Shown one piece after another: positions 1 through 14,404 of a stretch of 64,000 bases of DNA; position 1 is the first letter of the stretch, and each line of letters starts with the position of its first letter. Origin of the DNA: Vespa crabro. Lineage: Eukaryota; Arthropoda; Insecta; Hymenoptera; Vespidae. The position numbers and the translations under genes were made by a program. The stretch covers positions 558,001 to 622,000 of the forward strand of contig NC_060966.1 of assembly GCF_910589235.1 (NCBI RefSeq), in the 5' to 3' direction. Below the pieces are notes generated by a model, which made no database searches, was not told where the DNA came from, and saw only the letters and a program-made list of their open reading frames with translations.

Positions 1-3000
1 GATTCAGAACATTGCATTTCATAAGATCAAACATCTATTTTATATTGGAAACAAAGTTTTTAACATTCTTTCATATCGTATATACGATTTTTCGCTCATA
101 TACGCGTATCGTCGAAAAACGAAACCTTGAAATCTCGTTCAATTTCAATGATTTTATATTCTATCGATGCAGAATAAAGAATATAACAAGAATATAACGT
201 TTTTACTATGTTTAAATACGCGTTTTCATATGATAATTGTCGAAAAACGTAATCGACATACGCGAATTTCGGTATATGCGAAGATAAAATCGTGAAATCT
301 TTAATAATACTTGTGCCACAGTTAGAAAAATGTTACCAATCGATTCAGAACATTGCATTTCATAAGATCAAACATCTATTTTATATTGGAATCAAAGTTT
401 TTAACATTCTTTCATATCGTATATACGATTTTTCGCTCATATACGCGTATCGTCGAAAAACGAAAACTTGAAATCTCGTTCAATTTCAATGATTTTATAT
501 TCTATCGATGCAGAATAAAGAATATAACAAGAATATAACGTTTTTACTATGTTTAAATACGCGTTTTCATATGATAATTGTCGAAAAACGTAATCGACAT
601 ACGCGAATTTCGGTATATGCGAAGATAAAATCGTGAAATCTTTAATAATACTTGTGCCACAGTTAGAAAAATGTTACCAATCGATTCAGAACATTGCATT
701 TCATAAGATCAAACATCTATTTTATATTGGAAACAAAGTTTTTAACATTCTTTCATATCGTATATACGATTTTTCGCTCATATACGCGTATCGTCGAAAA
801 ACGAAAACTTGAAATCTCGTTCAATTTCAATGATTTTATATTCTATCGATGCAGAATAAAGAATATAACAAGAATATAACGTTTTTACTATGTTTAAATA
901 CGCGTTTTCATATGATAATTGTCGAAAAACGTAATCGACATACGCGAATTTCGGTATATGCGAAGATAAAATCGTGAAATCTTTAATAATACTTGTGCCA
1001 CAGTTAGAAAAATGTTACCAATCGATTCAGAACATTGCATTTCATAAGATCAAACATCTATTTTATATTGGAATCAAAGTTTTTAACATTCTTTCATATC
1101 GTATGTACGATTTTTCGCTCATATACGCGTATCGTCGAAAAACGAAAACTTGAAATCTCGTTCAATTTCAATGATTTTATATTCTATCGATGCAGAATAA
1201 AGAATATAACAAGAATATAACGTTTTTACTATGTTTAAATACGCGTTTTCATATGATAATTGTCGAAAAACGTAATCGACATACGCGAATTTCGGTATAT
1301 GCGAAGATAAAATCGTGAAATCTTTAATAATACTTGTGCCACAGTTAGAAAAATGTTACCAATCGATTCAGAACATTGCATTTCATAAGATCAAACATCT
1401 ATTTTATATTGGAATCAAAGTTTTTAACATTCTTTCATATCGTATATACGATTTTTCGCTCATATACGCGTATCGTCGAAAAACGAAAACTTGAAATCTC
1501 GTTCAATTTCAATGATTTTATATTCTATCGATGCAGAATAAAGAATATAACAAGAATATAACGTTTTTACTATGTTTAAATACGCGTTTTCATATGATAA
1601 TTGTCGAAAAACGTAATCGAAATACGCGAATTTCGGTATATGCGAAGATAAAATCGTGAAATCTTTAATAATACTTGTGCCACAGTTAGAAAAATGTTAC
1701 CAATCGATTCAGAACATTGCATTTCATAAGATCAAACATCTATTTTATATTGGAATCAAAGTTTTTAACATTCTTTCATATCGTATATACGATTTTTCGC
1801 TCATATACGCGTATCGTCGAAAAACGAAAACTTGAAATCTCGTTCAATTTCAATGATTTTATATTCTATCGATGCAGAATAAAGAATATAACAAGAATAT
1901 AACGTTTTTACTATGTTTAAATACGCGTTTTCATATGATAATTGTCTAAAAACGTAATCGACATACGCGAATTTCGGTATATGCGAAGATAAAATCGTGA
2001 AATCTTTAATAATACTTGTGCCACAGTTAGAAAAATGTTACCAATCGATTCAGAACATTGCATTTCATAAGATCAAACATCTATTTTATATTGGAATCAA
2101 AGTTTTTAACATTCTTTCATATCGTATATACGATTTTTCGCTCATATACGCGTATCGTCGAAAAACGAAAACTTGAAATCTCGTTCAATTTCAATGATTT
2201 TATATTCTATCGATGCAGAGTAAAGAATATAACAAGAATATAACGTTTTTACTATGTTTAAATACGCGTTTTCATATGATAATTGTCGAAAAACGTAATC
2301 GACATACGCGAATTTCGGTATATGCGAAGATAAAATCGTGAAATCTTTAATAATACTTGTGCCACAGTTAGAAAAATGTTACCAATCGATTCAGAACATT
2401 GCATTTCATAAGATCAAACATCTATTTTATATTGGAATCAAAGTTTTTAACATTCTTTCATATCGTATATACGATTTTTCGCTCATATACGCGTATCGTC
2501 GAAAAACGAAAACTTGAAATCTCGTTCAATTTCAATGATTTTATATTCTATCGATGCAGAATAAAGAATATAACAAGAATATAATGTTTTTACTATGTTT
2601 AAATACGCGTTTTCATATGATAATTGTCGAAAAACGTAATCGACATACGCGAATTTCGGTATATGCGAAGATAAAATCGTGAAATCTTTAATAATACTTG
2701 TGCCACAGTTAGAAAAATGTTACCAATCGATTCAGAACATTGCATTTCATAAGATCAAACATCTATTTTATATTGGAATCAATGTTTTTAACATTCTTTC
2801 ATATCGTATATACGATTTTTCGCTCATATACGCGTATCGTCGAAAAACGAAAACTTGAAATCTCGTTCAATTTCAAGGATTTTATATTCTATCGATGCAG
2901 AATAAAGAATATAACAAGAATATAACGTTTTTACTATGTTTAAATACGCGTTTTCATATGATAATTGTCGAAAAACGTAATCGACATACGCGAATTTCGG

Positions 3001-4091
3001 TATATGCGAAGATAAAATCGTGAAATCTTTAATAATACTTGTGCCACAGTTAGAAAAATATTACCAATCGACTCAGAACATTGCATTTCATAAGATCAAA
3101 CATCTACTTTATATTGGAATCAAAGTTTTTAACATTCTTTCATATCGTATATACGATTTTTCGCTCATATACGCGTATCGTCGAAAAACGAAAACTTGAA
3201 ATCTCGTTCAATTTCAATGATTTTATATTCTATCGATGCAGAATAAAGAACATAACAAGAATATAACGTTTTTACTATGTTTAAATACGCATTTTCATAT
3301 GATAATTGTCGAAAAACGTAATCGACATACGCGAATTTCGGTATATGCGAAGATAAAATCGTGAAATCTTTAATAATACTTGTGCCACAGTTAGAAAAAT
3401 GTTACCAATCGATTCAGAACATTGCATTTCATAAGATCAAACATCTATTTTATATTGGAATCGAAGTTTTTAACATTCTTTCATATCGTATATACGATTT
3501 TTCGCTCATCTACGCGTATCGTCGAAAACGAAAACTTGAAATTTCGTTCAATTTCAATGATTTTATATTCTATCGATGCAGAATAAAGAATATAACAAGA
3601 ATATAACGTTTTTACTCTGTTTAAATACGCGTTTTCATACGATAATTGTCGAAAAACGTAATCGACATACGCGAATTTCGGTATATGCGAAGATAAAATC
3701 GTGAAATCTTTAATAATACTTGTGCCACAGTTAGAAAAATGTTACGAATCGATTCAGAACATTGCATTTCATAAGATCAAACATCTATTTTATATTGGAA
3801 TCAAAGTTTTTAACATTCTTTCATATCGTATATACGATTTTTCGCTCATATACGCGTATTGTCGAAAAACGAAAACTTGAAATCTCGTTCAATTTCAATG
3901 ATTTTATATTCTATCGATGCAGAATAAAGAATATAACAAGAATATAACGTTTTTACTATGTTTAAATACGCGTTTTCATATGATAATTGTCGAAAAACGT
4001 AATCGACATACGCGAATTTCGGTATATGCGAAGATAAAATCGTGAAATCTTTAATAATACTTGTGCCACAGTTAGAAAAATGTTACCAATC
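1..4091 (+). repeat. Near-consensus monomers, 12 copies, little higher-order structure
   Basis: Copies here differ by few scattered substitutions. The first and third monomers share GGAAACAAAG where the consensus has GGAATCAAAG, a spacing of 682 bp. The copy anchored at 3081 carries CTACTTTAT and AGAACATAAC, which reappear in the copies at 4785 and 6831, linking the edge of this segment to the next domain. The copy near 3422 is 340 bp because of a lost A at 3525-3528. Confidence 0.8.
3525..3528. other. 1-bp contraction of the A5 run (340-bp monomer)
   Basis: The run in CGTCGAAAAACG is four A long here, as it also is at 57054-57057 and 61485-61488. It may be recurrent slippage, exchange between distant copies, or residual sequencing error at a homopolymer. 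It frameshifts the incidental reading frame with no compensating change. Confidence 0.85.
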
Positions 4092-6137
4092 GATTCAGAA
4101 CATTGCATTTCATAAGATCAAACATCTATTTTATATTGGAATCAAAGTTTTTAACATTCTTTCATATCGTATATACGATTTTTCGCTCATATACGCGTAT
4201 CGTCGAAAAACGAAAACTTGAAATCTCCTTCAATTTCAATGATTTTATATTCTTTCGATGCAGAATAAAGAATATAACAAGAATATAACGTTTTTACTAT
4301 GTTTAAATGCGCGTTTTCATATGATAATTGTCGAAAAACGAAATCGACATACGCGAATTTCGGTATATGCGAAGATAAAATCGTGAAATCTTTAATAATA
4401 CTTGTGCCACAGTTAGAAAAATGTTACCAATCGATTCAGAACATTGCATTTCATAAGATCAAACATCTATTTTATATTGGAATCAAAGTTTTTAACATTC
4501 TTTCATATCGTATATACGATTTTTCGCTAATATACGCGTATCGTCGAAAAACGAAAACTTGAAATCTCGTTCAATTTCAATGATTTTATATTCTATCGAT
4601 GCAGAATAAAGAATATAACAAGAATATAACGTTTTTACTATGTTTAAATACGCGTTTTCATATGATAATTGTCGAAAAACGTAATCGACATACGCGAATT
4701 TCGGTATATGCGAAGATAAAATCGTGAAATCTTTAATAATACTTGTGCCACAGTTAGAAAAATGTTACCAATCGATTCAGAACATTGCATTTCATAAGAT
4801 CAAACATCTACTTTATATTGGAATCAAAGTTTTTAACATTCTTTCATATCGTATATACGATTTTTCGCTCATATACGCGTATCGTCGGAAAACGAAAAGT
4901 TGAAATCTCGTTCAATTTCAATGATTTTATATTCTATCGATGCAGAATAAAGAACATAACAAGAATATAACGTTTTTACTATGTTTAAATACGCGTTTTC
5001 ATATGATAATTGTCGAAAAACGTAATCGACATACGCGAATTTCGGTATATGCGAAGATAAAATCGTGAAATCTTTAATAATACTTGTGCCACAGTTAGAA
5101 AAATGTTACCAATCGATTCAGAACATTGCATTTCATAAGATCAAACATCTATTTTATATTGGAATCAAAGTTTTTAACATTCTTTCATATCGTATATACG
5201 ATTTTTCGCTCATATACGCGTATCGTCGAAAAACGAAAACTTGAAATCTCGTTCAATTTCAATGATTTTATATTCTATCGATGCAGAATAAAGAATATAA
5301 CAAGAATATATCGTTTTTACTATGTTTAAATACGCGTTTTCATATGATAATTGTCGAAAAACGTAATCGACATACGGGAATTTCGGTATATGCGAAGATA
5401 AAATCGTGAAATCTTTAATAATACTTGTGCCACAGTTAGAAAAATGTTACCAATCGAGTCAGAACATTGCATTTCATAAGATCAAACATCTATTTTATAT
5501 TGGAATCAAAGTTTTTAACATTCTTTCATATCGTATATACGATTTTTCGCTCATATACGCGTATCGTCGAAAAACGAAAACTTGAAATCTCGTTCAATTT
5601 CAATGATTTTATATTCTATCGATGCAGAATAAAGAATATAACAAGAATATAACGTTTTTACTATGTTTAAATACGCGTTTTCATATGATAATTGTCGAAA
5701 AACGTAATCGACATACGCGAATTTCGGTATATGCGAAGATAAAATCTTGAAATCTTTAATAATACTTGTGCCACAGTTAGAAAAATGTTACCAGTCGATT
5801 CAGAACATTGCATTTCATAAGATCAAACATCTATTTTATATTGGAATCAAAGTTTTTAACATTCTTTCATATCGTATATACGATTTTTCGTTCATATACG
5901 CGTATCGTCGAAAAACGAAAACTTGAAATCTCGTTCAATTTCAATGATTTTATATTCTATCGATGCAGAATAAAGAATATAACAAGAATATAACGTTTTT
6001 ACTATGTTTAAATACGCGTTTTCATATGATAATTGTCGAAAAACGTAATCGACATACGCGAATTTCGGTATATGCGAAGATAAAATCGTGAAATCTTTAA
6101 TAATACTTGTGCCACAGTTAGAAAAATGTTACCAATC
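4092..6137 (+). repeat. 6-mer higher-order repeat, unit 1 (2046 bp)
   Basis: A linked series of rare variants starts here and recurs 2046 bp later: CTCCTTC (4229), TTCTTTCGATG, AAATGCGCG, ACGAAATCGAC, CGCTAATATACG (4528), CTACTTTAT plus CGGAAAACGAAAAG plus AGAACATAAC in the copy at 4785, AATATATCG in the copy at 5126, and CGAGTCAG (5456). The variants span at least four consecutive monomers, so this is block duplication, not coincidence. The last monomer of the unit has private changes. Confidence 0.92.
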
Positions 6138-8183
6138 GATTCAGAACATTGCATTTCATAAGATCAAACATCTATTTTATATTGGAATCAAAGTTTTTAA
6201 CATTCTTTCATATCGTATATACGATTTTTCGCTCATATACGCGTATCGTCGAAAAACGAAAACTTGAAATCTCCTTCAATTTCAATGATTTTATATTCTT
6301 TCGATGCAGAATAAAGAATATAACAAGAATATAACGTTTTTACTATGTTTAAATGCGCGTTTTCATATGATAATTGTCGAAAAACGAAATCGACATACGC
6401 GAATTTCGGTATATGCGAAGATAAAATCGTGAAATCTTTAATAATACTTGTGCCACAGTTAGAAAAATGTTACCAATCGATTCAGAACATTGCATTTCAT
6501 AAGATCAAACATCTATTTTATATTGGAATCAAAGTTTTTAACATTCTTTCATATCGTATATACGATTTTTCGCTAATATACGCGTATCGTCGAAAAACGA
6601 AAACTTGAAATCTCGTTCAATTTCAATGATTTTATATTCTATCGATGCAGAATAAAGAATATAACAAGAATATAACGTTTTTACTATGTTTAAATACGCG
6701 TTTTCATATGATAATTGTCGAAAAACGTAATCGACATACGCGAATTTCGGTATATGCGAAGATAAAATCGTGAAATCTTTAATAATACTTGTGCCACAGT
6801 TAGAAAAATGTTACCAATCGATTCAGAACATTGCATTTCATAAGATCAAACATCTACTTTATATTGGAATCAAAGTTTTTAACATTCTTTCATATCGTAT
6901 ATACGATTTTTCGCTCATATACGCGTATCGTCGGAAAACGAAAAGTTGAAATCCCGTTCAATTTCAATGATTTTATATTCTATCGATGCAGAATAAAGAA
7001 CATAACAAGAATATAACGTTTTTACTATGTTTAAATACGCGTTTTCATATGATAATTGTCGAAAAACGTAATCGACATACGCGAATTTCGGTATATGCGA
7101 AGATAAAATCGTGAAATCTTTAATAATACTTGTGCCACAGTTAGAAAAATGTTACCAATCGATTCAGAACATTGCATTTCATAAGATCAAACATCTATTT
7201 TATATTGGAATCAAAGTTTTTAACATTCTTTCATATCGTATATACGATTTTTCGCTCATATACGCGTATCGTCGAAAAACGAAAACTTGAAATCTCGTTC
7301 AATTTCAATGATTTTATATTCTATCGATGCAGAATAAAGAATATAACAAGAATATATCGTTTTTACTATGTTTAAATACGCGTTTTCATATGATAATTGT
7401 CGAAAAACGTAATCGACATACGCGAATTTCGGTATATGCGAAGATAAAATCGTGAAATCTTTAATAATACTTGTGCCACAGTTAGAAAAATTTTACCAAT
7501 CGAGTCAGAACATTGCATTTCATAAGATCAAACATCTATTTTATATTGGAATCAAAGTTTTTAACATTCTTTCATATCGTATATACGATTTTTCGCTCAT
7601 ATACGCGTATCGTCGAAAAACGAAAACTTGAAATCTCGTTCAATTTCAATGATTTTATATTCTATCGATGCAGAATAAAGAATATAACAAGAATATAACG
7701 TTTTTACTATGTTTAAATACGCGTTTTCATATGATAATTGTCGAAAAACGTAATCGACATACGCGAATTTCGGTATATGCGAAGATAAAATCGTGAAATC
7801 TTTAATAATACTTGTGCCACAGTTAGAAAAATGTTACCAATCGATTCAGAACATTGCATTTCATAAGATCAAACATCTATTTTATATTGGAATCAAAGTT
7901 TTTAACATTCTTTCATATCGTATATACGATTTTTCGCTCATATACGCGTATCGTCGAAAAACGAAAACTTGAAATCTCGTTCAATTTCAATGATTTTATA
8001 TTCTATCGATGCAGAATAAAGAATATAACAAGAATATAACGTTTTTACTATGTTTAAATACGCGTTTTCATATAATAATTGTCGAAAAACGTAATCGACA
8101 TACGCGAATTTCGGTATATGCGACGATAAAATCGTGAAATCTTTAATAATACTTGTGCCACAGTTAGAAAAATGTTACCAATC
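6138..8183 (+). repeat. 6-mer higher-order repeat, unit 2 (2046 bp)
   Basis: Repeats the variant series of the preceding unit at exactly 6 x 341 bp (for example CGAGTCAG at 7502 against 5456). Few differences separate the two: AATCCCGTT near 6952 and AAATTTTACC near 7491 here, and CATACGGGAA near 5378 in unit 1. The small number of differences indicates a recent duplication. Confidence 0.92.
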
Positions 8184-8860
8184 GATTCAGAACATTGCAT
8201 TTCATAAGATCAAACATCTATTTTATATTGGTATCAAAGTTTTTAACATTCTTTCATATCGTATATACGATTTTTCGCTCATATACGCGTATCGTCGAAA
8301 AACGAAAACTTGAAATCTCGTTCAATTTCAATGATTTTATATTCTATCGATGCAGAATAAAGAATATAACAAGAATATAACGTTTTTACTATGTTTAAAT
8401 ACGCGTTTTCATATGATAATTGTCGAAAAACGTAATCGACATACGCGAATTTCGGTATATGCGAAGATAAAATCGTGAAATCTTTAATAATACTTGTGCC
8501 ACAGTTAGAAAAATGTTACCAATCGATTCAGAACATTGCATTTCATAAGATCAAACATCTATTTTATATTGGAATCAAAGTTTTTAACATTCTTTCATAT
8601 CGTATATACGATTTTTCGCTCATATACGCGTATCGTCGAAAAACGAAAACTTGAAATCTCGTTCAATTTCAATGATTTTATATTCTATCGATGCAGAATA
8701 AAGAATATAACAAGAATATAACGTTTTTACTATGTTTAAATACGCGTTTTCATATGATAATTGTCGAAAAACGTAATCGACATACGCGAATTTCGGTATA
8801 TGCGAAGATAAAATCGTGAAATCTTTAATAATACTTGTGCCACAGTTAGAAAAATGTTAC

Positions 8861-11246
8861 CAGTCGATTCAGAACATTGCATTTCATAAGATCAAACATC
8901 TATTTTATATTGGAATCAAAGTTTTTAACATTCTTTCATATCGTATATACGATTTTTCGCTCATATACGCGTATCGTCGAAAAACGAAAACTTGAAATCT
9001 CGTTCAATTTCAATGATTTTATATTCTATCGATGCAGAATAAAGAATATAACAAGAATATAACGTTTTTACTATGTTTAAATACGCGTTTTCATACGATA
9101 ATTGTCGAAAAACGTAATCGACATACGCGAATTTCGGTATATGCGAAGATAAAATCGTGAAATCTTTAATAATACTTGTGCCACAGTTAGAAAAATGTTA
9201 CCAATCGATTCAGAACATTGCATTTCATAAGATCAAACATCTATTTTATATTGGAATCAAAGTTTTTAACATTCTTTCATATCGTATATACGATTTTTCG
9301 CTCATATACGCGTATCGTCGAAAAACGAAAACTTGAAATCTCGTTCAATTTCAATGATTTTATATTCTATCGATGCAGAATAAAGAATATAACAAGAATA
9401 TAACGTTTTTACTATGTTTAAATACGCGTTTTCATATGATAATTGTCGAAAAACGTAATCGACATACGCGAATTTCGGTATATGCGAAGATAAAATCGTG
9501 AAATCTTTAATAATACTTGTGCCACAGTTAGAAAAATGTTACCAATCGATTCAGAACATTGCATTTCATAAGATCAAACATCTATTTTATATTGGAATCA
9601 AAGTTTTTAACATTCTTTCATATCGTATATACGATTTTTCGCTCATATACGCGTATCGTCGAAAAACGAAAACTTGAAATCTCGTTCAATTTCAATGATT
9701 TTATATTCTATCGATGCAGAATAAAGAATATAACAAGAATATAACGTTTTTACTATGTTTAAATACGCGTTTTCATATGATAATTGTCGAAAAACGTAAT
9801 CGACTTACGCGAATTTCGGTATATGCGAAGATAAAATCGTGAAATCTTTAATAATACTTGTGCCACAGTTAGAAAAATGTTACCAATCGATTCAGAACAT
9901 TGCATTTCATAAGATCAAACATCTATTTTATATTGGAATCAAAGTTTTTAACATTCTTTCATATCGTATATACGATTTTTCGCTCATATACGCGTATCGT
10001 CGAAAAACGAAAACTTGAAATCTCGTTCAATTTCAATGATTTTATATTCTATCGATGCAGAATAAAGAATATAACAAGAATATAACGTTTTTACTATGTT
10101 TAAATACGCGTTTTCATATGATAATTGTCGAAAAACGTAATCGACATACGCGAATTTCGGTATATGCGAAGATAAAATCGTGAAATCTTTAATAATACTT
10201 GTGCCACAGTTAGAAAAATGTTACCAATCGATTCAGAACATTGCATTTCATAAGATCAAACATCTATTTTATATTGGAATCAAAGTTTTTAACATTCTTT
10301 CATATCGTATATACGATTTTTCGCTCATATACGCGTATTGTCGAAAAACGAAAACTTGAAATCTCGTTCAATTTCAATGATTTTATATTCTATCGATGCA
10401 GAATAAAGAATATAACAAGAATATAACGTTTTTACTATGTTTAAATACGCGTTTTCATATGATAATTGTCGAAAAACGTAATCGATATACGCGAATTTCG
10501 GTATATGCGAAGATAAAATCGTGAAATCTTTAATAATACTTGTGCCACAGTTAGAAAAATGTTACCAATCGATTCAGAACATTGCATTTCATAAGATCAA
10601 ACATCTATTTTATATTGGAATCAAAGTTTTTAACATTCTTTCATATCGTATATACGATTTTTCGCTCATATACGCGTATCGTCGAAAAACGAAAACTTGA
10701 AATCTCGTTCAATTTAATGATTTTATATTCTATCGATGCAGAATAAAGAATATAACAAGAATATAACGTTTTTACTATGTTTTAATACGCGTTTTCATAT
10801 GATAATTGTCGAAAAACGTAATCGACATACGCGAATTTCGGTATATGCGAAGATAAAATCGTGAAATCTTTAATAATACTTGTGCCACAGTTAGAAAAAT
10901 GTTACCAATCGATTCAGAACATTGCATTTCATAAGATCAAACATCTATTTTATATTGGAATCAAAGTTTTTAACATTCTTTCATATCGTATATACGATTT
11001 TTCGCTCATATACGCGTATCGTCGAAAAACGAAAACTTGAAATCTCGTTCAATTTCAATGATTTTATATTCTATCGATGCAGAATAAAGAATATAACAAG
11101 AATATAACGTTTTTACTATGTTTAAATACGCGTTTTCATATGATAATTGTCGAAAAACGTAATCGACATACGCGTATTTCGGTATATGCGAAGATAAAAT
11201 CGTGAAATCTTTAATAATACTTGTGCCACAGTTAGAAAAATGTTAC
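8861..11246 (+). repeat. 7-mer higher-order repeat, unit 1 (2387-bp period)
   Basis: CAGTCGATTC (consensus CAATCGATTC) at 8861, followed by CATACGATAATTG (changed base at 9096), recurs at 11247/11481 and 13633/13868. Spacing is 7 x 341 after correcting for two 1-bp deletions (near 10715 and 11322). This first unit lacks other markers that units 2 and 3 share, so it is the oldest or most exchanged of the three. Confidence 0.8.
10711..10720. other. 1-bp deletion (340-bp monomer)
   Basis: AATTTAATGA replaces AATTTCAATGA; one C is missing. The change is private to this copy. Confidence 0.9.
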
Positions 11247-13632
11247 CAGTCGATTCAGAACATTGCATTTCATAAGATCAAACATCTATTTTATATTGGA
11301 ATCAAAGTTTTTAACATTCTTTCTATCGTATATACGATTTTTCGCTCATATACGCGTATCGTCGAAAAACGAAAACTTGAAATCTCGTTCAATTTCTATG
11401 ATTTTATATTCTATCGATGCAGAATAAAGAATATAACAAGAATATAACGTTTTTACTATGTTTAAATATGCGTTTTCATACGATAATTGTCGAAAAACGT
11501 AATCGACATACGCGAATTTCGGTATATGCGAAGATAAAATCGTGAAATCTTTAATAATACTTGTGCCACAGTTAGAAAAATGTTACCAATCGATTCAGAA
11601 CATTGCATTTCATAAGATATAACATCTATTTTATATTGGAATCAAAGTTTTTAACATTCTTTCATATCGTATATACGATTTTTCGCTCATATACGCGTAT
11701 CGTCGAAAAACGAAAACTTGAAATCTCGTTCAATTTCAATGATTTTATATTCTATCGATGCAGAATAAAGAATATAACAAGAATATAACGTTTTTACTAT
11801 GTTTAAATACGCGTTTTCATATGATAATTGTCGAAAAACGTAATCGATATACGCGAATTTCGGTATATGCGAAGATAAAATCGTGAAATCTTTAATAATA
11901 CTTGTGCCACAGTTAGAAAAATGTTACCAATCGATTCAGAACATTGCATTTCATAAGATCAAACATCTATTTTATATTGGAATCAAAGTTTTTAACATTC
12001 TTTCATATCGTATATACAATTTTTCGCTCATATACGCGTATCGTCGAAAAACGAAAACTTGAAATCTCGTTCAATTTCAATGATTTTATATTCTATCGAT
12101 GCAGAATAAAGAATATAACAAGAATATAACGTTTTTACTATGTTTAAATACGCGTTTTCATATGATAATTGTCGAAAAACGTAATCGACATACGCGAATT
12201 TCGGTATATGCGAAGATAAAATCGTGAAATCTTTAATAATACTTGTGCCACAGTTAGAAAAATGTTACCAATCGATTCAGAACATTGCATTTCATAAGAT
12301 CAAACATCTATTTTATATTGGAATCAAAGTTTTTAACATTCTTTCATATCGTATATACGATTTTTCGCTCATATACGCGTATCGTCGAAAAACGAAAACT
12401 TGAAATCTCGTTCAATTTCAATGATTTTATATTCTATCGATGCAGAATAAAGAATATAACAAGAATATAACGTTTTTACTATGTTTAAATACGCGTTTTC
12501 ATATGATAATTGTCGAAAAACGTAATCGACATACGCGAATTTCGGTATATGCGACGATAAAATCGTGAAATCTTTAATAATACTTGTGCCACAGTTAGAA
12601 AAATGTTACCAATCGATTCAGAACATTGCATTTCATAAGATCAAACATCTATTTTATATTGGAATCAAAGTTTTTAACATTCTTTCATATCGTATATACG
12701 ATTTTTCGCTCATATACGCGTATCGTCGAAAAACGAAAACTTGAAATCTCGTTCAATTTCAATGATTTTATATTCTATCGATGCAGAATAAAGAATATAA
12801 CAAGAATATAACGTTTTTACTATGTTTAAATACGCGTTTTCATATGATAATTGTCGAAAAACGTAATCGACATACGCGAATTTCGGTATATGCGAAGATA
12901 AAATCGTGAAATCTTTAATAATACTTGTGCCACAGTTAGAAAAATGTTACCAATCGATTCAGAACATTGCATTTCATAAGATCAAACATCTATTTTATAT
13001 TGGAATCAAAGTTTTTAATATTCTTTCATATCGTATATACGATTTTTCGCTCATATACGCGTATCGTCGAAAAACGAAAACTTGAAATCTCGTTCAATTT
13101 CAATGATTTTATATTCTTTCGATGCAGAATAAAGAATATAACAAGAATATAACGTTTTTACTATGTTTAAATACGCGTTTTCATATGATAATTGTCGAAA
13201 AACGTAATCGACATACGCGAATTTCGGTATATGCGAAGATAAAATCGTGAAATCTTTAATAATACTTGTGCCACAGTTAGAAAAATGTTACCAATCGATT
13301 CAGAACATTGCATTTCATAAGATCAAACATCTATTTTATATTGGAATCAAAGTTTTTAACATTCTTTCATATCGTATATACGATTTTTCGCTCATATACG
13401 CGTATCGTCGAAAAACGAAAACTTGAAATCTCGTTCAATTTCAATGATTTTATATTCTATCGATGCAGAATAAAGAATATAACAAGAATATAACGTTTTT
13501 ACTATGTTTAAATACGCGTTTTCATATGATAATTGTCGAAAAACGTAATCGACATACGCGAATTTCGGTATATGCGAAGATAAAATCGTGAAATCTTTAA
13601 TAATACTTGTGCCACAGTTAGAAAAATGTTAC
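11247..13632 (+). repeat. 7-mer higher-order repeat, unit 2
   Basis: Shares the CAGTCG/CATACGATAA pair with units 1 and 3. It shares further markers only with unit 3: AAGATATAAC (copy at 11603), CGATATACG (near 11846) and TATACAATTTTT (12017). One monomer (near 12552) carries GCGACGATAA, also found near 8121, thirteen monomers upstream. The first monomer has lost one base near 11322. Confidence 0.85.
11321..11326. other. 1-bp deletion (340-bp monomer)
   Basis: TTCTATCG replaces TTCATATCG at the left flank of the 14-bp palindrome. It is in the first monomer of 7-mer unit 2 and is absent from the corresponding copies near 8877 and 13649, so it arose after the units separated. Confidence 0.88.
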
Positions 13633-14404
13633 CAGTCGATTCAGAACATTGCATTTCATAAGATCAAACATCTATTTTATATTGGAATCAAAGTTTTTAA
13701 CATTCTTTCATATCGTATATACGATTTTTCGCTCATATACGCGTATCGTCGAAAAACGAAAACTTGAAATCTCGTTCAATTTCAATGATTTTATATTCTA
13801 TCGATGCAGAATAAAGAATATAACAAGAATATAACGTTTTTACTATGTTTAAATACGCGTTTTCATACGATAATTGTCGAAAAACGTAATCGACATACGC
13901 GAATTTCGGTATATGCGAAGATAAAATCGTGAAATCTTTAATAATACTTGTGCCACAGTTAGAAAAATGTTACCAATCGATTCAGAACATTGCATTTCAT
14001 AAGATATAACATCTATTTTATATTGGAATCAAAGTTTTTAACATTCTTTCATATCGTATATACGATTTTTCGCTCATATACGCGTATCGTCGAAAAACGA
14101 AAACTTGAAATCTCGTTCAATTTCAATGATTTTATATTCTATCGATGCAGAATAAAGAATATAACAAGAATATAACGTTTTTACTTTGTTTAAATACGCG
14201 TTTTCATATGATAATTGTCGAAAAACGTAATCGATATACGCGAATTTCGGTATATGCGAAGATAAAATCGTGAAATCTTTAATAATACTTGTGCCACAGT
14301 TAGAAAAATGTTACCAAACGATTCAGAACATTGCATTTCATAAGATCAAACATCTATTTTATATTGGAATCAAAGTTTTTAACATTCTTTCATATCGTAT
14401 ATAC
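13633..14404 (+). repeat. 7-mer higher-order repeat, unit 3 (supported part only)
   Basis: Markers CAGTCG (13633), CATACGATAA (13868), AAGATATAAC (copy at 13990), CGATATACG (near 14233) and TATACAATTTTT (14404) lie 2387 bp after those of unit 2 (2386 for the first, because of the 1-bp loss near 11322). Beyond 14404 no shared marker continues, so the end of this unit is undefined. Confidence 0.82.
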
